Origin: a virus
Virus record (IMG/VR): IMGVR_UViG_3300030108_002677
Coordinates: 1 to 37,083 of that record
Reading direction: 5' to 3' (one strand)
Length of the DNA: 37,083 nt
Shown: in pieces, positions 27,756-37,083 of the stretch
Numbering within the stretch: position 1 is the stretch's first letter
Layout of the letters: the number at the start of each line of letters is the position of its first letter
Program-made: the position numbers and the translations under genes
The notes under the pieces: model-generated
The model's input: the letters and a program-made list of their open reading frames with translations, nothing else
Databases searched by the model: none
Told to the model about the DNA's origin: nothing

Positions 27756-28496
27756 ATGGCAAGCGTAAGAGAGGTATACAACGCATTAAGCGATTTAGCT
27801 AACAAAGATGAGCGAGGGTTTGTTACTCCTACGGAGTTCAACTCTTTTGCTCCTATAGCACAACAGAATATTTTTAACAGGCTGTTTCAAGAGCTTACCA
27901 ATGTAGAGGCTCTACGTAAAAGAAACGTAGATCCTGCGAGGGATAAGTCTAGAAGCAAACAGATCAAAGAAGATCTTGCTGTCTTTTCTGTACAGACAAA
28001 CATCACGAAAGCAAGTGGATCGTTTGCTAAGCCTGACGACTTCGCTAGACTAATTAGCCTTAAGACGTTTGGTGATGTCCTTCTCGACGTAACAAACTCT
28101 GTTATGATAGACTCAGTATACGATGAAGAGAAGATTGACAGAATACTTTTAAGTACCCTCTCTGCCCCTACTAAGTCAAAGCCTGTTGCGCTTGTAAGGG
28201 ATACAATCACTGTATTCCCGACAAGCGTAAACAGAGTTACTATGCGTTACTACAAGCAACCAGAAGGTTTAGATCCTACAACTGGAGCAAGAACTGTTGC
28301 TCTACCGACATTTGGTTTTTTAATTCAAAACGGTAAAGAAGCTTACAACGCATCATCTTCAGTAGACTTTGAGCTACCAGAACACTATACCTCTGAGTTA
28401 GTTTTAGAGATGGGTAAACTTATAGGAGTAAACCTTCGTGATAGAGATGTATATGCATACGCTACAGGAGGACAGCAAACACAACAAAGACGATAA
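27756..28496 (+). CDS. connector-like protein, 246 aa
   Basis: N-terminal helical block with VREVYNALSDLANKDERGFV, TPTEFNSFAPIAQQNIFNRL, followed by a beta region with DTITVFPTSVNRVTMRYYK and a C-terminal helix ending LVLEMGKLIGVNLRDRD. Helical ends around a beta core, position after the head genes and before a second connector-like gene fit a head-tail adaptor ring of the podovirus type. No sequence signature settles it. Confidence 0.55.
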   Translation: MASVREVYNALSDLANKDERGFVTPTEFNSFAPIAQQNIFNRLFQELTNVEALRKRNVDPARDKSRSKQIKEDLAVFSVQTNITKASGSFAKPDDFARLISLKTFGDVLLDVTNSVMIDSVYDEEKIDRILLSTLSAPTKSKPVALVRDTITVFPTSVNRVTMRYYKQPEGLDPTTGARTVALPTFGFLIQNGKEAYNASSSVDFELPEHYTSELVLEMGKLIGVNLRDRDVYAYATGGQQTQQRR

Positions 28497-28499
28497 GAG

Positions 28500-29309
28500 A
28501 TGGCAAGAAATTTAGTTACAGTAGATCAAGTAGTCAATGACTTTGTTCTTACACTAGAGGGTGACGATTACGCAAACAACGCTTCAGATACTCTTATTCA
28601 CAACTATGCTTTGCGTGGTATTAGAGAAATGGGTTTTGATTTACTTCAAAGGGTACGCTCTATAAAACTTTCAGCAGGAACTAACAATACTGTTGATTTA
28701 CCTGACGACTTTGTAAGTTTAGTAAAGGTAGGTATCGTAGGTAGCGACGGACTTGTACATGTGTTTGGTGAAAATAAAAACATAAACTACTCTCAAGCTT
28801 ATAGCACTAATTCAGCAGGCAATCCTATTGATAGCGATGGAGACGGAGTATTTGATAGAGTAGATTCTAAAGGAAGCATAGCTGTTGGGGGTGTATTCGG
28901 TGCTGACGACTTTATCGTATTTTCTAATTATATATACCAAAACAATATAGGTCAAATCTACGGTTTAGGGGGAGGGTTTTACGAGGGGGAGTATAGACTC
29001 AACCTTGATCAAAACAGAATAGAGTTTTCTTCTAACAGTAGTGTTAATGAAATTGTTATAGAATATATTGCTGACGAAGCTAGATCTGTAAACCCTACTG
29101 TACATATAGAGGCAGAAGAGGCTTTACGATCATATATATACTACAAGATTATAGAAAGAAAAAGCAGTGTCCCCATGGCTGAAAAGGCTAGGGCACGCTC
29201 AGAGTACTATAACGAGCGTAGAAAAGCTAACGCTAGACTGAAAGCATTTAGCAAAGAGGAAGCTCTTAAAACTATCCGTAAAAACTTTAAACAAGCACCT
29301 AAGTATTAA
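28500..29309 (+). CDS. second connector-like protein (tail tubular A-like), 269 aa
   Basis: Has VDLPDDFVSLVKVGIVGSDG, a beta domain with RLNLDQNRIEFSSNSSVNEI, then VIEYIADEA, and a helical end with EEALRSYIYYKIIERKSSVP and a basic tail. The DLPDDFVSLVKVG / IEFSS / EEALRSYIYYKIIER order resembles tail-tube-A or adaptor proteins of short-tailed Bacteroidota phages, by pattern memory. Begins three bases after the previous gene and overlaps the next by one base. Confidence 0.6.
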   Translation: MARNLVTVDQVVNDFVLTLEGDDYANNASDTLIHNYALRGIREMGFDLLQRVRSIKLSAGTNNTVDLPDDFVSLVKVGIVGSDGLVHVFGENKNINYSQAYSTNSAGNPIDSDGDGVFDRVDSKGSIAVGGVFGADDFIVFSNYIYQNNIGQIYGLGGGFYEGEYRLNLDQNRIEFSSNSSVNEIVIEYIADEARSVNPTVHIEAEEALRSYIYYKIIERKSSVPMAEKARARSEYYNERRKANARLKAFSKEEALKTIRKNFKQAPKY

Positions 29310-32300
29310 TGGCTATTGATAAACTCATACCGCAGTATCTCAATAAAGATGAGGACGCTAGGCTTATTAAGGGAGTAGAAATGTCAGATGCACTTAACGT
29401 GCGTGTATCTCAAGAGCCTGATGGAGATAGAGGTATTATAAAAAACGTTCTTGGTAATACTGCTATAGCAGCTTCAGGTCTTAGCGAAGAATACCCTACT
29501 GGCACAAATAGTGTATTGGGATCAGTTGCATCAGAAGCTGGTAAATGTATTTACTTTTTTTTATACAACTCAAATGGAAATCACGGTATATATCACTATA
29601 GCCATGCTACAAATACATATATTAAGATATATGAAAATAGTGCGTTAAACTTTTCTTTAAGCAGCTTCATCAAAGCTGATGTGGTTATAAATCAGTTTGG
29701 GGAACACCTTCTGTATTTCACGGATAACAGAAACGAGCCACGAAAAATAAATGCTACCAAAGCTTTAGAAAACAACTATGATGCAGGCATCGATAATGCT
29801 GCTACAGCAGACAATTATTTAACTGTATGTAAAGCTGCTCCGCAAACTCCTATTACGTTTGAGTTTTTAAGTATAGAAGGTATTTCTTCTAACGCTTTAA
29901 AAAACAACTGCTTTCAGTTTGCATATCAATATGTGTATGATGATGGAGAGGTAAGTGCTTTATCACAATACTCAGAGCTTACTGTTAGTAGAACTAACAT
30001 GGCTCACAACATTACAACGCAAAACTTTTTTGAAGATCAGAATAATACGTTAAGACTTACTCTTACTGGATTACAAGCCCCAATAGAAAAAATTAGAGTT
30101 TTTGCTAGACGTAATAATGAGGGTGCATTTTTTAGAATTGATGAGGTAGATCATATAGTTGGTACTCAAACTATAGATTTTGCCAATGATGGGATATACA
30201 CTTTCTTAGCTGATCAAGAGGCTAATAAATTATTTGACTCTGTTCCTAGAAAAGCTTTTGCACAAGCGATAAGTAACAATAGATTGTTTTATGGGAATTA
30301 TTTAGAGGGCTTTGATAATATAGAAACTAGGGTTGATATAAATCCTTTTTATAATATTACACCAAAAGACTTTAGTATTAGTGCAGATGAAGCCTTGCTC
30401 TTAGAAAGTTTTGGCCCAGTCGATAGTATCGATTTTATTCAAGTATATAAGTATTTTGCAGGCCTTACTGGTCAAGCGGGTTTGGCATTTACTTCTAATA
30501 CTTTTTCTCAATTTTTATCAACGCCAAATGCAGACAATAGCGCTCTTACATCTTCTGCATCTACAACTGCCCCAGTTACAGTTGATATAGACATAAGCGA
30601 ATTTTCTGATTTAAATATAATACCAGAAGGTAATTTTGTTTGTAGTCTAAATGTAACTTGCGATGCTTTAGCTATGGGAATGTTTACTAGTACAGGTTTT
30701 ACGGCTACAGCAAATTTTCTTACTGAAGATGGCGATAACCCAGGAAGTATTGAAACTTTAAGTGGGTATGAAAATCTGCCAAGCACATTTGAGTTTTTTT
30801 TTCTTGAGAAGTACAATCCAGATAGCACTAGAGAAAATAGATCTATAAATAACTTATTTCCTGAAAGCAGTATATCTTTTGAAACACTATCTTCTTTTAC
30901 ACAAACTTCATCTGGAGAAGGAAATAGTGCAATAGAAAATTTTGCTAACAAAATAGCAAACTCTTTAAATGGTCTTACAACTGTTGCAATTTTTGGAGGT
31001 GCAGAAATAAATGCAAGAGGTTTTACTGACGACTTACCACCAGAAGTTGTTGCTAACACTAATTTGCAATTTCAAGACGTAGACTTAAATATAGGCGGAC
31101 CTATTACATTTGAGCTTTATCAAGGACATTACCTTAATGATAATGGAGTTGATAAAGTTAGATTTCACTTGAGAGTTATTGAAAGTAATCTTACTATCAA
31201 TAGCATTAGTTTACCAGGAAATATTTTTTCTGAATCAGTTCTTGAGGAAGATCAAAATATTCTTGATGCCTTTCTTGAGTTTTTTTCTTTTGGGAGTATA
31301 TCAACATCATTTGATGCAGATGCTATTTTACAAACAGCAGAGCCACTAAGTCAATTTTATGATAATCTTCAATTTGTTCCAATCAATATAGGAAGTCAAA
31401 ACTTTGCTGCACCTACTGGTCATACCTTAATAGATAGTTTTTCGGATGGTATAGTAACAGGATATGAAGGTTTTCGTGTATCATCTTCTAGTATAGATTA
31501 TGTTACAGAAGACTCAACTTCAGGACCTTCATTTAAGGCAGGTGCAGATCATGAATTTGGCATAGTTTATTATGATGAAAAGAATAGACCGTCAGCAGTT
31601 CAAAAATTAAATAGCGTTAGTGTATCACATTTTGGAAAAGAAGACAGGTTTGGCAATAACGGAATAACGCATATAGATATAAAAATACTTCACGATCCTC
31701 CTTACTGGGCTAGCAAATGGGCGCCTGTATATTCAAAAAATACAACGTATGAAAAAATACTTCATACGTCAATTATGGAGGCGGCTTTGGGTAAAACAGA
31801 AACATACTCTGATCCACTAGCCCCACAGCAAGGAGAGTCTGCTGCTCTTACTAGGCCTATAGAATCTGCTTTAGCTGGCGCTACTCAAGGAACAATCTAT
31901 CTTTCTATGAGGGCTTTGGAGGGAAAAAATAATTCTCATAAAGAATCGAAAGGATCTTTGCTTTCTTATGAATATAAAGAGGGCGATATGTTGCGTGTTT
32001 TGCAGTGTTTAGATAATGAGTTAAATATAATTAGACCTCTAGCAGAGTTTCCTATAAGTTTCTACAGGTACTTCCCTGATGATGAAACAAACCCAATAAC
32101 TTTGTCGGCAAGCAGTACTTTGCCAAACGAAAATAATTATAGAAGAACAGGATGGTATTTAGGTATACGAGATGAGGGGATTGATAATTTTAATGTTTCT
32201 TCTGTAGCAGGAGGTACAGATTTTTTTCATAACGATTGTATTGTAGAAATTTATAGACCTAAGTCTCAAGTAGAAAATCAAATCTTTTATGAGGTAGGAA

Positions 32301-34537
32301 AAGCGTTTGATATAGTAGAAGTAAATGGTGTAAGAACACACGCAGGAGATAGGCCGAACACAAGCCCTGATCCGTTCCCTTTAACTGTGGACTCAGGTAA
32401 TACATTTTTTAGCAATCAAAGGTTATATGTAGGAGATGAAGTTTTTTTTCAACAAATAGGCACTCAAAATGTTTTTGTTACTCAGGTTCTCCCTGTTGAG
32501 GGCGGAGGTTTTACATACAGCTTCCAACCAAATTTACCACAAACACTGGTGTCTTTGATAGGTCAATCTATACCTCAGAATAGTGCTACTGGAATGTTTT
32601 TTGGAGCTATCACTTTAACTTTTGGGGATGTATATTTTAGAAAAAGAAGTCTTTTATCTAATCCCAAAGATTCTGATATTAACGGCCAACCAAACCCTGC
32701 AAAACCTTCAGAACAATTTTATAAAAGGTATTACATTGAAGACGAGTCCGTTAGTGACTTCTTTGATTCAAAAGCTGTTGCTATCGGTAGGCCCCATATA
32801 GAAATGCCAGAACAAGCTGAGATACAAAGAACGTCTTCTGTTACGTATAGCGATGCATTTGCTTTAGATTCTAGTAGACTAAACCTATCGTCTTTTAACC
32901 CATCTTTATTTCCATTTAAAGATTACAATAGTCGTGATGGAGATATATGCTTTATGCTAGACAACAGTGAAACTCTAATGGTAATGCAAGAAAACAAAGT
33001 TTCTAGCACACCTATAGGGCGTACACTTATTGAAGATGCTGGCGGAGGACAGCTTGTAACATCTATAAATGTTATGGGTACAGAAACTTTTTATGGTGGT
33101 GACTACGGTCCAGGAAAACAGCCAGAAAGCGTAGTGGAGCGTTTTGGTAAAATATACTTTTGCGATGTAGCAAAGGGTGCTGTTGTAGAAATAAGTGGTA
33201 AAGGAATTAAACTTATAAGCGCAATTAATATGGATTCTTATTTCGGAACTAAATTTTCTGATATAAACTCTGTAACCCAAACTGCAAAAATTCCTTGCGG
33301 ATTAGATCCAGACAATGATGAGTATATCGTTACTGTACAAGCTATAGACACACGTAGAATCGATGTGCCCTCAGTTAATGGAGGAACTTTAAGTAATGTT
33401 TCGAAGTCTAGCACCACTACTTTTAATGATGCTTTATGCGATATTATTTTTAAAGATGGAGGAAACAGCACTTGGGAAAAACTTTCAGATAATTTCCAAT
33501 TAGAAGATCAAGAGTGGGATAACTCTGGTAATGGCGTTATTATTTTAGATAAACTAGCTGATAGAGGTAGCTGTATCGTTGATAGTGCTCTAAGAACTTC
33601 TACAAGTAGTATTAATGTAAAACTTACTACAAGCAATAGCAGTTTGGGTGGTACGGCTACAGTTTCTTTAAAAGACAGTAGTGTTGATTTACCAGCATCT
33701 GTAACAAAACAATCTGACGGATCTTCTATATCCTTGACGTTAACATCGACAAGTGGTCATGTAACAGCAGAAACTATAGCTTATTCTACAACAAAAGAGT
33801 TTTGGTTGACGTTTTACTCTTTTCAACCAGAAATGTATGAGAAACTTCATGATAGATTTTTCTCTTTTCTTGGTGGTGTTATGCACAGGCACAATGTTAA
33901 CGAAACTAGAAACAATTTCTATGGAGTTCAAAACAATTCTACACTTACGGTGGTGTCTAGAGCTAATCCTAGTGATATAAAAGTATATGACGCTATGAGT
34001 TTAGAAGGTAATTTTTCTTGGGATGCTATAGTTTCTAACACAAATCAAACTACAGGTACTATGGCTAACAGCGAGTTTGAGCAAAGAGAAGGTTTGTTTT
34101 ACAGGCAAATAGAAAAAGACGCTACATCAAACTCTACTACCAATACATCTCATAAAGTTGTGTTAGGTCAGGTTGCTTCTGTTAGTGGATCTACTATAAC
34201 ATTTACTTCAAAAATTAGTAACTTGCCGTTTGGAATTGGAGACAGCTTGTTTAAATTAGAAAGTTCATCAGAAACAAATCTTAGTGTTACAATTTCTTCT
34301 GTGTCTGGAAGAAAAGAAATTACCGCTAGTGGTACTGTTTCTGGTCTTTCAGCAGGAGATACGGTTATGGCTGTATCATCAGCAAGTATTAATGGAGATA
34401 AAATGAGAGACTATCATGCTCAAGTTGCTTTGACGAATTCAGCTACTACACCAGTAGAGTTGTTTGCTGTAAACATGGTGTACAAATCTTCTCCGTTGCA
34501 TAACAACTCATCAATTCCATCACAAAATAAAAAATAA
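29309..34537 (+). CDS. giant tail tube/nozzle-type protein, 1742 aa
   Basis: The longest gene in the window. It opens MAIDKLIPQYLNKDEDARLI and has LYFTDNRNEPRKINATKAL near residue 130, a segment I associate with tail tubular B or stabilisation proteins of crAss-like and marine podoviruses. The rest is beta-rich, Ser/Asn/Thr-rich, with DDGEVSALSQYSELTV (propeller-type) and, late, STLTVVSRANPSDIKVYDAM and a Ser/Thr-rich C-terminus (from about residue 1600). Known T7-type tubular B proteins are about 800 residues; this one is more than double, so it may be fused to an added receptor-contact part. No enzymatic motif is seen. Confidence 0.55.
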   Translation: MAIDKLIPQYLNKDEDARLIKGVEMSDALNVRVSQEPDGDRGIIKNVLGNTAIAASGLSEEYPTGTNSVLGSVASEAGKCIYFFLYNSNGNHGIYHYSHATNTYIKIYENSALNFSLSSFIKADVVINQFGEHLLYFTDNRNEPRKINATKALENNYDAGIDNAATADNYLTVCKAAPQTPITFEFLSIEGISSNALKNNCFQFAYQYVYDDGEVSALSQYSELTVSRTNMAHNITTQNFFEDQNNTLRLTLTGLQAPIEKIRVFARRNNEGAFFRIDEVDHIVGTQTIDFANDGIYTFLADQEANKLFDSVPRKAFAQAISNNRLFYGNYLEGFDNIETRVDINPFYNITPKDFSISADEALLLESFGPVDSIDFIQVYKYFAGLTGQAGLAFTSNTFSQFLSTPNADNSALTSSASTTAPVTVDIDISEFSDLNIIPEGNFVCSLNVTCDALAMGMFTSTGFTATANFLTEDGDNPGSIETLSGYENLPSTFEFFFLEKYNPDSTRENRSINNLFPESSISFETLSSFTQTSSGEGNSAIENFANKIANSLNGLTTVAIFGGAEINARGFTDDLPPEVVANTNLQFQDVDLNIGGPITFELYQGHYLNDNGVDKVRFHLRVIESNLTINSISLPGNIFSESVLEEDQNILDAFLEFFSFGSISTSFDADAILQTAEPLSQFYDNLQFVPINIGSQNFAAPTGHTLIDSFSDGIVTGYEGFRVSSSSIDYVTEDSTSGPSFKAGADHEFGIVYYDEKNRPSAVQKLNSVSVSHFGKEDRFGNNGITHIDIKILHDPPYWASKWAPVYSKNTTYEKILHTSIMEAALGKTETYSDPLAPQQGESAALTRPIESALAGATQGTIYLSMRALEGKNNSHKESKGSLLSYEYKEGDMLRVLQCLDNELNIIRPLAEFPISFYRYFPDDETNPITLSASSTLPNENNYRRTGWYLGIRDEGIDNFNVSSVAGGTDFFHNDCIVEIYRPKSQVENQIFYEVGKAFDIVEVNGVRTHAGDRPNTSPDPFPLTVDSGNTFFSNQRLYVGDEVFFQQIGTQNVFVTQVLPVEGGGFTYSFQPNLPQTLVSLIGQSIPQNSATGMFFGAITLTFGDVYFRKRSLLSNPKDSDINGQPNPAKPSEQFYKRYYIEDESVSDFFDSKAVAIGRPHIEMPEQAEIQRTSSVTYSDAFALDSSRLNLSSFNPSLFPFKDYNSRDGDICFMLDNSETLMVMQENKVSSTPIGRTLIEDAGGGQLVTSINVMGTETFYGGDYGPGKQPESVVERFGKIYFCDVAKGAVVEISGKGIKLISAINMDSYFGTKFSDINSVTQTAKIPCGLDPDNDEYIVTVQAIDTRRIDVPSVNGGTLSNVSKSSTTTFNDALCDIIFKDGGNSTWEKLSDNFQLEDQEWDNSGNGVIILDKLADRGSCIVDSALRTSTSSINVKLTTSNSSLGGTATVSLKDSSVDLPASVTKQSDGSSISLTLTSTSGHVTAETIAYSTTKEFWLTFYSFQPEMYEKLHDRFFSFLGGVMHRHNVNETRNNFYGVQNNSTLTVVSRANPSDIKVYDAMSLEGNFSWDAIVSNTNQTTGTMANSEFEQREGLFYRQIEKDATSNSTTNTSHKVVLGQVASVSGSTITFTSKISNLPFGIGDSLFKLESSSETNLSVTISSVSGRKEITASGTVSGLSAGDTVMAVSSASINGDKMRDYHAQVALTNSATTPVELFAVNMVYKSSPLHNNSSIPSQNKK

Positions 34538-34540
34538 ATT

Positions 34541-35410
34541 ATGTCAAACGGACCATTATCAGTAGGACAAGCTCAAGCATTAGGCACAGCAGCAGGTGGC
34601 GTAGGCCAACTTGTAGGTGGTATTGTTGGTATGTTAAATCAAGAGGAGCTAGAAGAAACAGCATCAGCAAATTTAGATACTGCTTTGCAAGAGTTAGCAG
34701 ACCTTAGAGCTTCACAACCATCTTTATCTACACCGTCAGCATATTACGAGGGTGTTAAAGGAGCATATGATCAAAGGCTTTTGCAGATGAGGATGGATGA
34801 TATAAACAGATCTTTAGCTACCACAGCGCAAGCCGCTACACAGTTTGGTGCTAGAGGGCTTGGTGCTTTAGCTGGAGCTACAGCACAAGCTCAAAGGGCG
34901 CAAAGGGAAGAGGCTCTTACTCAACAAAGGCTTCAGTCTGAAGCTCTTATGCAGTTAGGTGCTGCTGAAGAAAGAAGCACTCAGTTGCAAGAGGCTCGTA
35001 GCACAAGAGATATAGAATTTGCATATGATGCTAAAGGTTTAGCAGAGGCTCAGGTAGCGAAAGCTGAGCAGCAAAGAATCCAAAACTTTGCTAATATAGC
35101 TGGAGGTATTGCAGGGCTTGCTGGAGGTACTATCGGAGCTTTGATGGAAGATGGAGGTATGGTAGGTTACAGAGTAGGTGGTAAAACTAAAGAAGCTCCG
35201 TTTGTTACAGAAGGCGAGTTCGATCACGGCACAAACAAAAAAGCTGTTATTGATGAAGAAAGTGGTGTAAAAGAAGCGGAGCTTACTGGAGGAGAATATG
35301 TATTTAACCCAGAGCAGTCTGAAACATTATTTAAGTTAGCAAAGGAAGGTGATACTCCACTGCATAAATATTTATTAAAATTATTACTAAGATTCGAGAG
35401 AGATGTCTGA
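34541..35410 (+). CDS. internal virion (ejection-type) protein, 289 aa
   Basis: Gly/Ala-rich N-terminus (GTAAGGVGQLVGGIVGMLNQ), a long Gln/Ala/Glu-rich coiled coil (QAQRAQREEALTQQRLQSEA), a second Gly-rich stretch, and then a C-terminal block with EAPFVTEGEFDHGTNKKAVI and TGGEYVFNPEQSETLF. The G-E-F-x-H-x-T-N and GGEYVFNPEQ signatures recur in ejection or internal virion proteins of many phages. With Gly-rich membrane-like segments it may insert into the host envelope during DNA entry. The stop overlaps the next ATG by eight bases. Confidence 0.6.
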   Translation: MSNGPLSVGQAQALGTAAGGVGQLVGGIVGMLNQEELEETASANLDTALQELADLRASQPSLSTPSAYYEGVKGAYDQRLLQMRMDDINRSLATTAQAATQFGARGLGALAGATAQAQRAQREEALTQQRLQSEALMQLGAAEERSTQLQEARSTRDIEFAYDAKGLAEAQVAKAEQQRIQNFANIAGGIAGLAGGTIGALMEDGGMVGYRVGGKTKEAPFVTEGEFDHGTNKKAVIDEESGVKEAELTGGEYVFNPEQSETLFKLAKEGDTPLHKYLLKLLLRFERDV

Positions 35411-37083
35411 ACAAGGTACACGATTTAAAACAGGGTTTTTAGCACCCAACATAGACTACGGTGCTATTGGAAGAAATGTTGCAGAGCAATTTGCCAACCC
35501 TATCCTTGCTGTAGCTCAAGAAAGATCTGCACAAAGGGATGCTAAGATGAAAGCTCTAAACCCTCAAGCTGCTGCAGGGGAGGCTGTACCAGGACAGATC
35601 AATCAAAAGTATCAGGGTGCAGCACAAATGGCTTTGGATATCTATCAGGAAGCTGCTACACGATTTGAGTTAGATCCTAGCGGTGCTAACGAAGCTGCTT
35701 TTGTACAGGCTAAAAATCAATATTTAAGTATCGTTCAAGATGCTAAGTTTGGGACAGAGTTTATAGCTAAAAAAACTGCTGAAATAAGAGGTAATACAGA
35801 GCTTGCTGAGTCAGGGCTCTTAGAGGCTAACATACAAGCTATTAATGAGTACGCTATGCCTCCTATATACACAAAGCAGGGTAACGTTGTTATGGTTGGA
35901 CAAGGTGCCAACGCAATAGATTACTTTAACTCTGGAATTACCGCATCAAATGCAGACAATCTGTTTTACGAAACAGGATCTATAGTAGGTGACTATAAGT
36001 TTTTAGGTAGTAAAGTAGGCGCTGACGTTTTTGATTCTCAGATAGCTCCTAAAGCAAACTTAAGCACAGCACAAGGTGGGTATTATGAGACTCAGCTTGT
36101 TGGTAATCAATCTGTTAAGGTAGGGTTTGACGAAAAAAATTTTTCTGAAGATCTAGCAAACCAGTATAATGTTTTTGCAAATAACAATAAAACAATGTGG
36201 AACGCTGCTTCTTTAGAAGGGTATAAGAGTTTGCATGCTGTAAATAGAGATTTGCAGTCTGGGGATCTAGAGTCTATAAACAATACAATGCACCCAGAGC
36301 TTTTTGCTGTAACAGATGAAAATGATGTTTCTATATCTGAGGTTACAGGCTTTGAAGCTGACGGTACTCCAATCTATGCTGTTGAAATAGAAGATTTAAA
36401 GAATTTAAAGAATGTTCCAGAAGGAATAAGTCTTAATGACATAAAGAAGTTTAGGGAAGGAGAAACTATCCATGCAAGAAATTACTACAATACCATAAGT
36501 GCACAGTTCCCTCGCCCAGATGAAGACGCTGTAGCGGAAATGCTTAAAGAAGTAACGACAGGTCCTACTGATCCTACTGATCTTACTAGGACAATATTTA
36601 CAGCGTATGATGGTAAAAAACCAGCTGCAGATCCTACTTTGACTAGTGAATATCCAAACATGAGTGTAGGCAGTGTAGCTAGTGGCGGAAACTTTAAAGA
36701 TGTAACAGTAAGTAATGTTGGTATAGAGGTAGAAAAAGCTATTATAGATTTATCCACTGGACAAGTAATAGGTTATAAGATCGCTAAGAATCAAGAGCTT
36801 ATAGAAAAATTATCAGCCATAACAAACCTTAATCAAGTTGAAACAGATATATTAAATCTTCTTACAGAAGAGGCTGATATATACGTAAACTCTTCAACAC
36901 ATCCTAATGCCTTTACTAATATACAGCAGCAGCTAGAGGGGCAAGAAAAAACTGGTAAAGCTTCTACATACAACACTCTACTATCTCAAGCTATGATTCA
37001 GCTTGGATCGCCTACTCAAGGTCAAGGTCAAAGTCAAGACGAAGAAATAGATCCTGACGTAAATAACTTAAGACAAAAAGTTG
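35403..37083 (+). CDS. internal virion protein, 5' part, 560 aa visible
   Basis: ATG at 35403 starts MSEQGTRFKTGFLAPNIDYG and the frame stays open to the edge, giving 560 residues so far. Composition is Ala/Gln/Asn/Glu-rich and largely helical in the first 150 residues (AQMALDIYQEAATRFELD), with no transmembrane segment, signal peptide or catalytic motif visible. It overlaps the ejection-type gene by eight bases. Large helical proteins in this place are usually internal virion proteins ejected with DNA. The C-terminus is missing, and any enzyme domain there cannot be judged. Confidence 0.6.
   Translation, partial: MSEQGTRFKTGFLAPNIDYGAIGRNVAEQFANPILAVAQERSAQRDAKMKALNPQAAAGEAVPGQINQKYQGAAQMALDIYQEAATRFELDPSGANEAAFVQAKNQYLSIVQDAKFGTEFIAKKTAEIRGNTELAESGLLEANIQAINEYAMPPIYTKQGNVVMVGQGANAIDYFNSGITASNADNLFYETGSIVGDYKFLGSKVGADVFDSQIAPKANLSTAQGGYYETQLVGNQSVKVGFDEKNFSEDLANQYNVFANNNKTMWNAASLEGYKSLHAVNRDLQSGDLESINNTMHPELFAVTDENDVSISEVTGFEADGTPIYAVEIEDLKNLKNVPEGISLNDIKKFREGETIHARNYYNTISAQFPRPDEDAVAEMLKEVTTGPTDPTDLTRTIFTAYDGKKPAADPTLTSEYPNMSVGSVASGGNFKDVTVSNVGIEVEKAIIDLSTGQVIGYKIAKNQELIEKLSAITNLNQVETDILNLLTEEADIYVNSSTHPNAFTNIQQQLEGQEKTGKASTYNTLLSQAMIQLGSPTQGQGQSQDEEIDPDVNNLRQKV

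Noticed and set aside
30508-31059. 183-codon leftward frame inside the giant tail gene
   Set aside because: Antisense shadow: hydrophobic-Ser-rich translation typical of the complement of Asp/Glu/Asn-rich coding sequence, with the sense frame intact across it.
29309-37083. Long contractile or flexible tail with tape measure protein
   Set aside because: The large genes here are beta-rich or end in ejection-type signatures; no sheath, tube or long hydrophobic-patterned helical tape measure is seen, so a short tail is favoured.

Overview
This window looks like part of the genome of a tailed phage infecting a marine member of the Bacteroidota, probably a flavobacterium. The phage call rests on a terminase large subunit, portal, scaffold, major capsid protein, connector-like proteins and tail fibres in one continuous rightward block. 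The host call rests on two independent signals. Transcription units start at the Bacteroidota -7 element TAnnTTTG (seen as TATATTTG, TAAATTTG or TAACTTTG) rather than at sigma-70 promoters. One phage gene also encodes a protein with a type IX secretion system (T9SS) sorting domain, a system found only in Bacteroidota. Connector- and tube-like genes without any sheath or obvious tape measure suggest a short-tailed (podovirus-like) virion; this is inference.

Layout. Positions 1-2359 form a leftward, early-type block of small genes: a GP88-like protein cut by the window edge, three small proteins, and four micro-ORFs of 32-38 codons. The block also holds a candidate structured RNA at 1424-1511. 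Positions 2360-2884 are the divergent control region, with a leftward promoter overlapped by a perfect inverted repeat. A tiny rightward unit follows (promoter, 25-codon hydrophobic peptide, strong terminator), then a second promoter with a long structured leader and four small genes (3221-4157). Positions 4181-5888 hold two basic or glycine-rich proteins ending at a bidirectional terminator. Two leftward genes sit as islands in the rightward block: a secreted protein (5922-6398) and a winged-helix-like regulator (6975-7406).

From 7436 rightward comes the virion programme: a fibre-like protein, a tandem GroES-like protein, terminase large subunit, portal, an Ig-like protein, a collagen-like fibre, a GAMT/RMT2-like methyltransferase and another fibre or adhesin protein. 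Between 17659 and 22047 there is an envelope-directed cassette: a T9SS-sorted Cys-repeat protein, a small protein, a candidate outer-membrane beta-barrel, a membrane-anchored coiled coil and an exported thioredoxin-fold protein. The head operon (22387-26799) runs from promoter to terminator and encodes decoration-like proteins, scaffold and major capsid protein. After a single basic gene, a terminator fused to a promoter leads into two connector-like proteins, a 1742-residue tail protein and two ejection-type internal virion proteins, the last running off the right edge.

No integrase, lysis enzyme, polymerase, tRNA or CRISPR array was recognised here; those functions presumably lie outside the window. 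The most notable content is the set of phage genes aimed at the host cell surface, led by the T9SS cargo, together with the methyltransferase inserted among fibre genes and the unexplained RNA structures in the early region.
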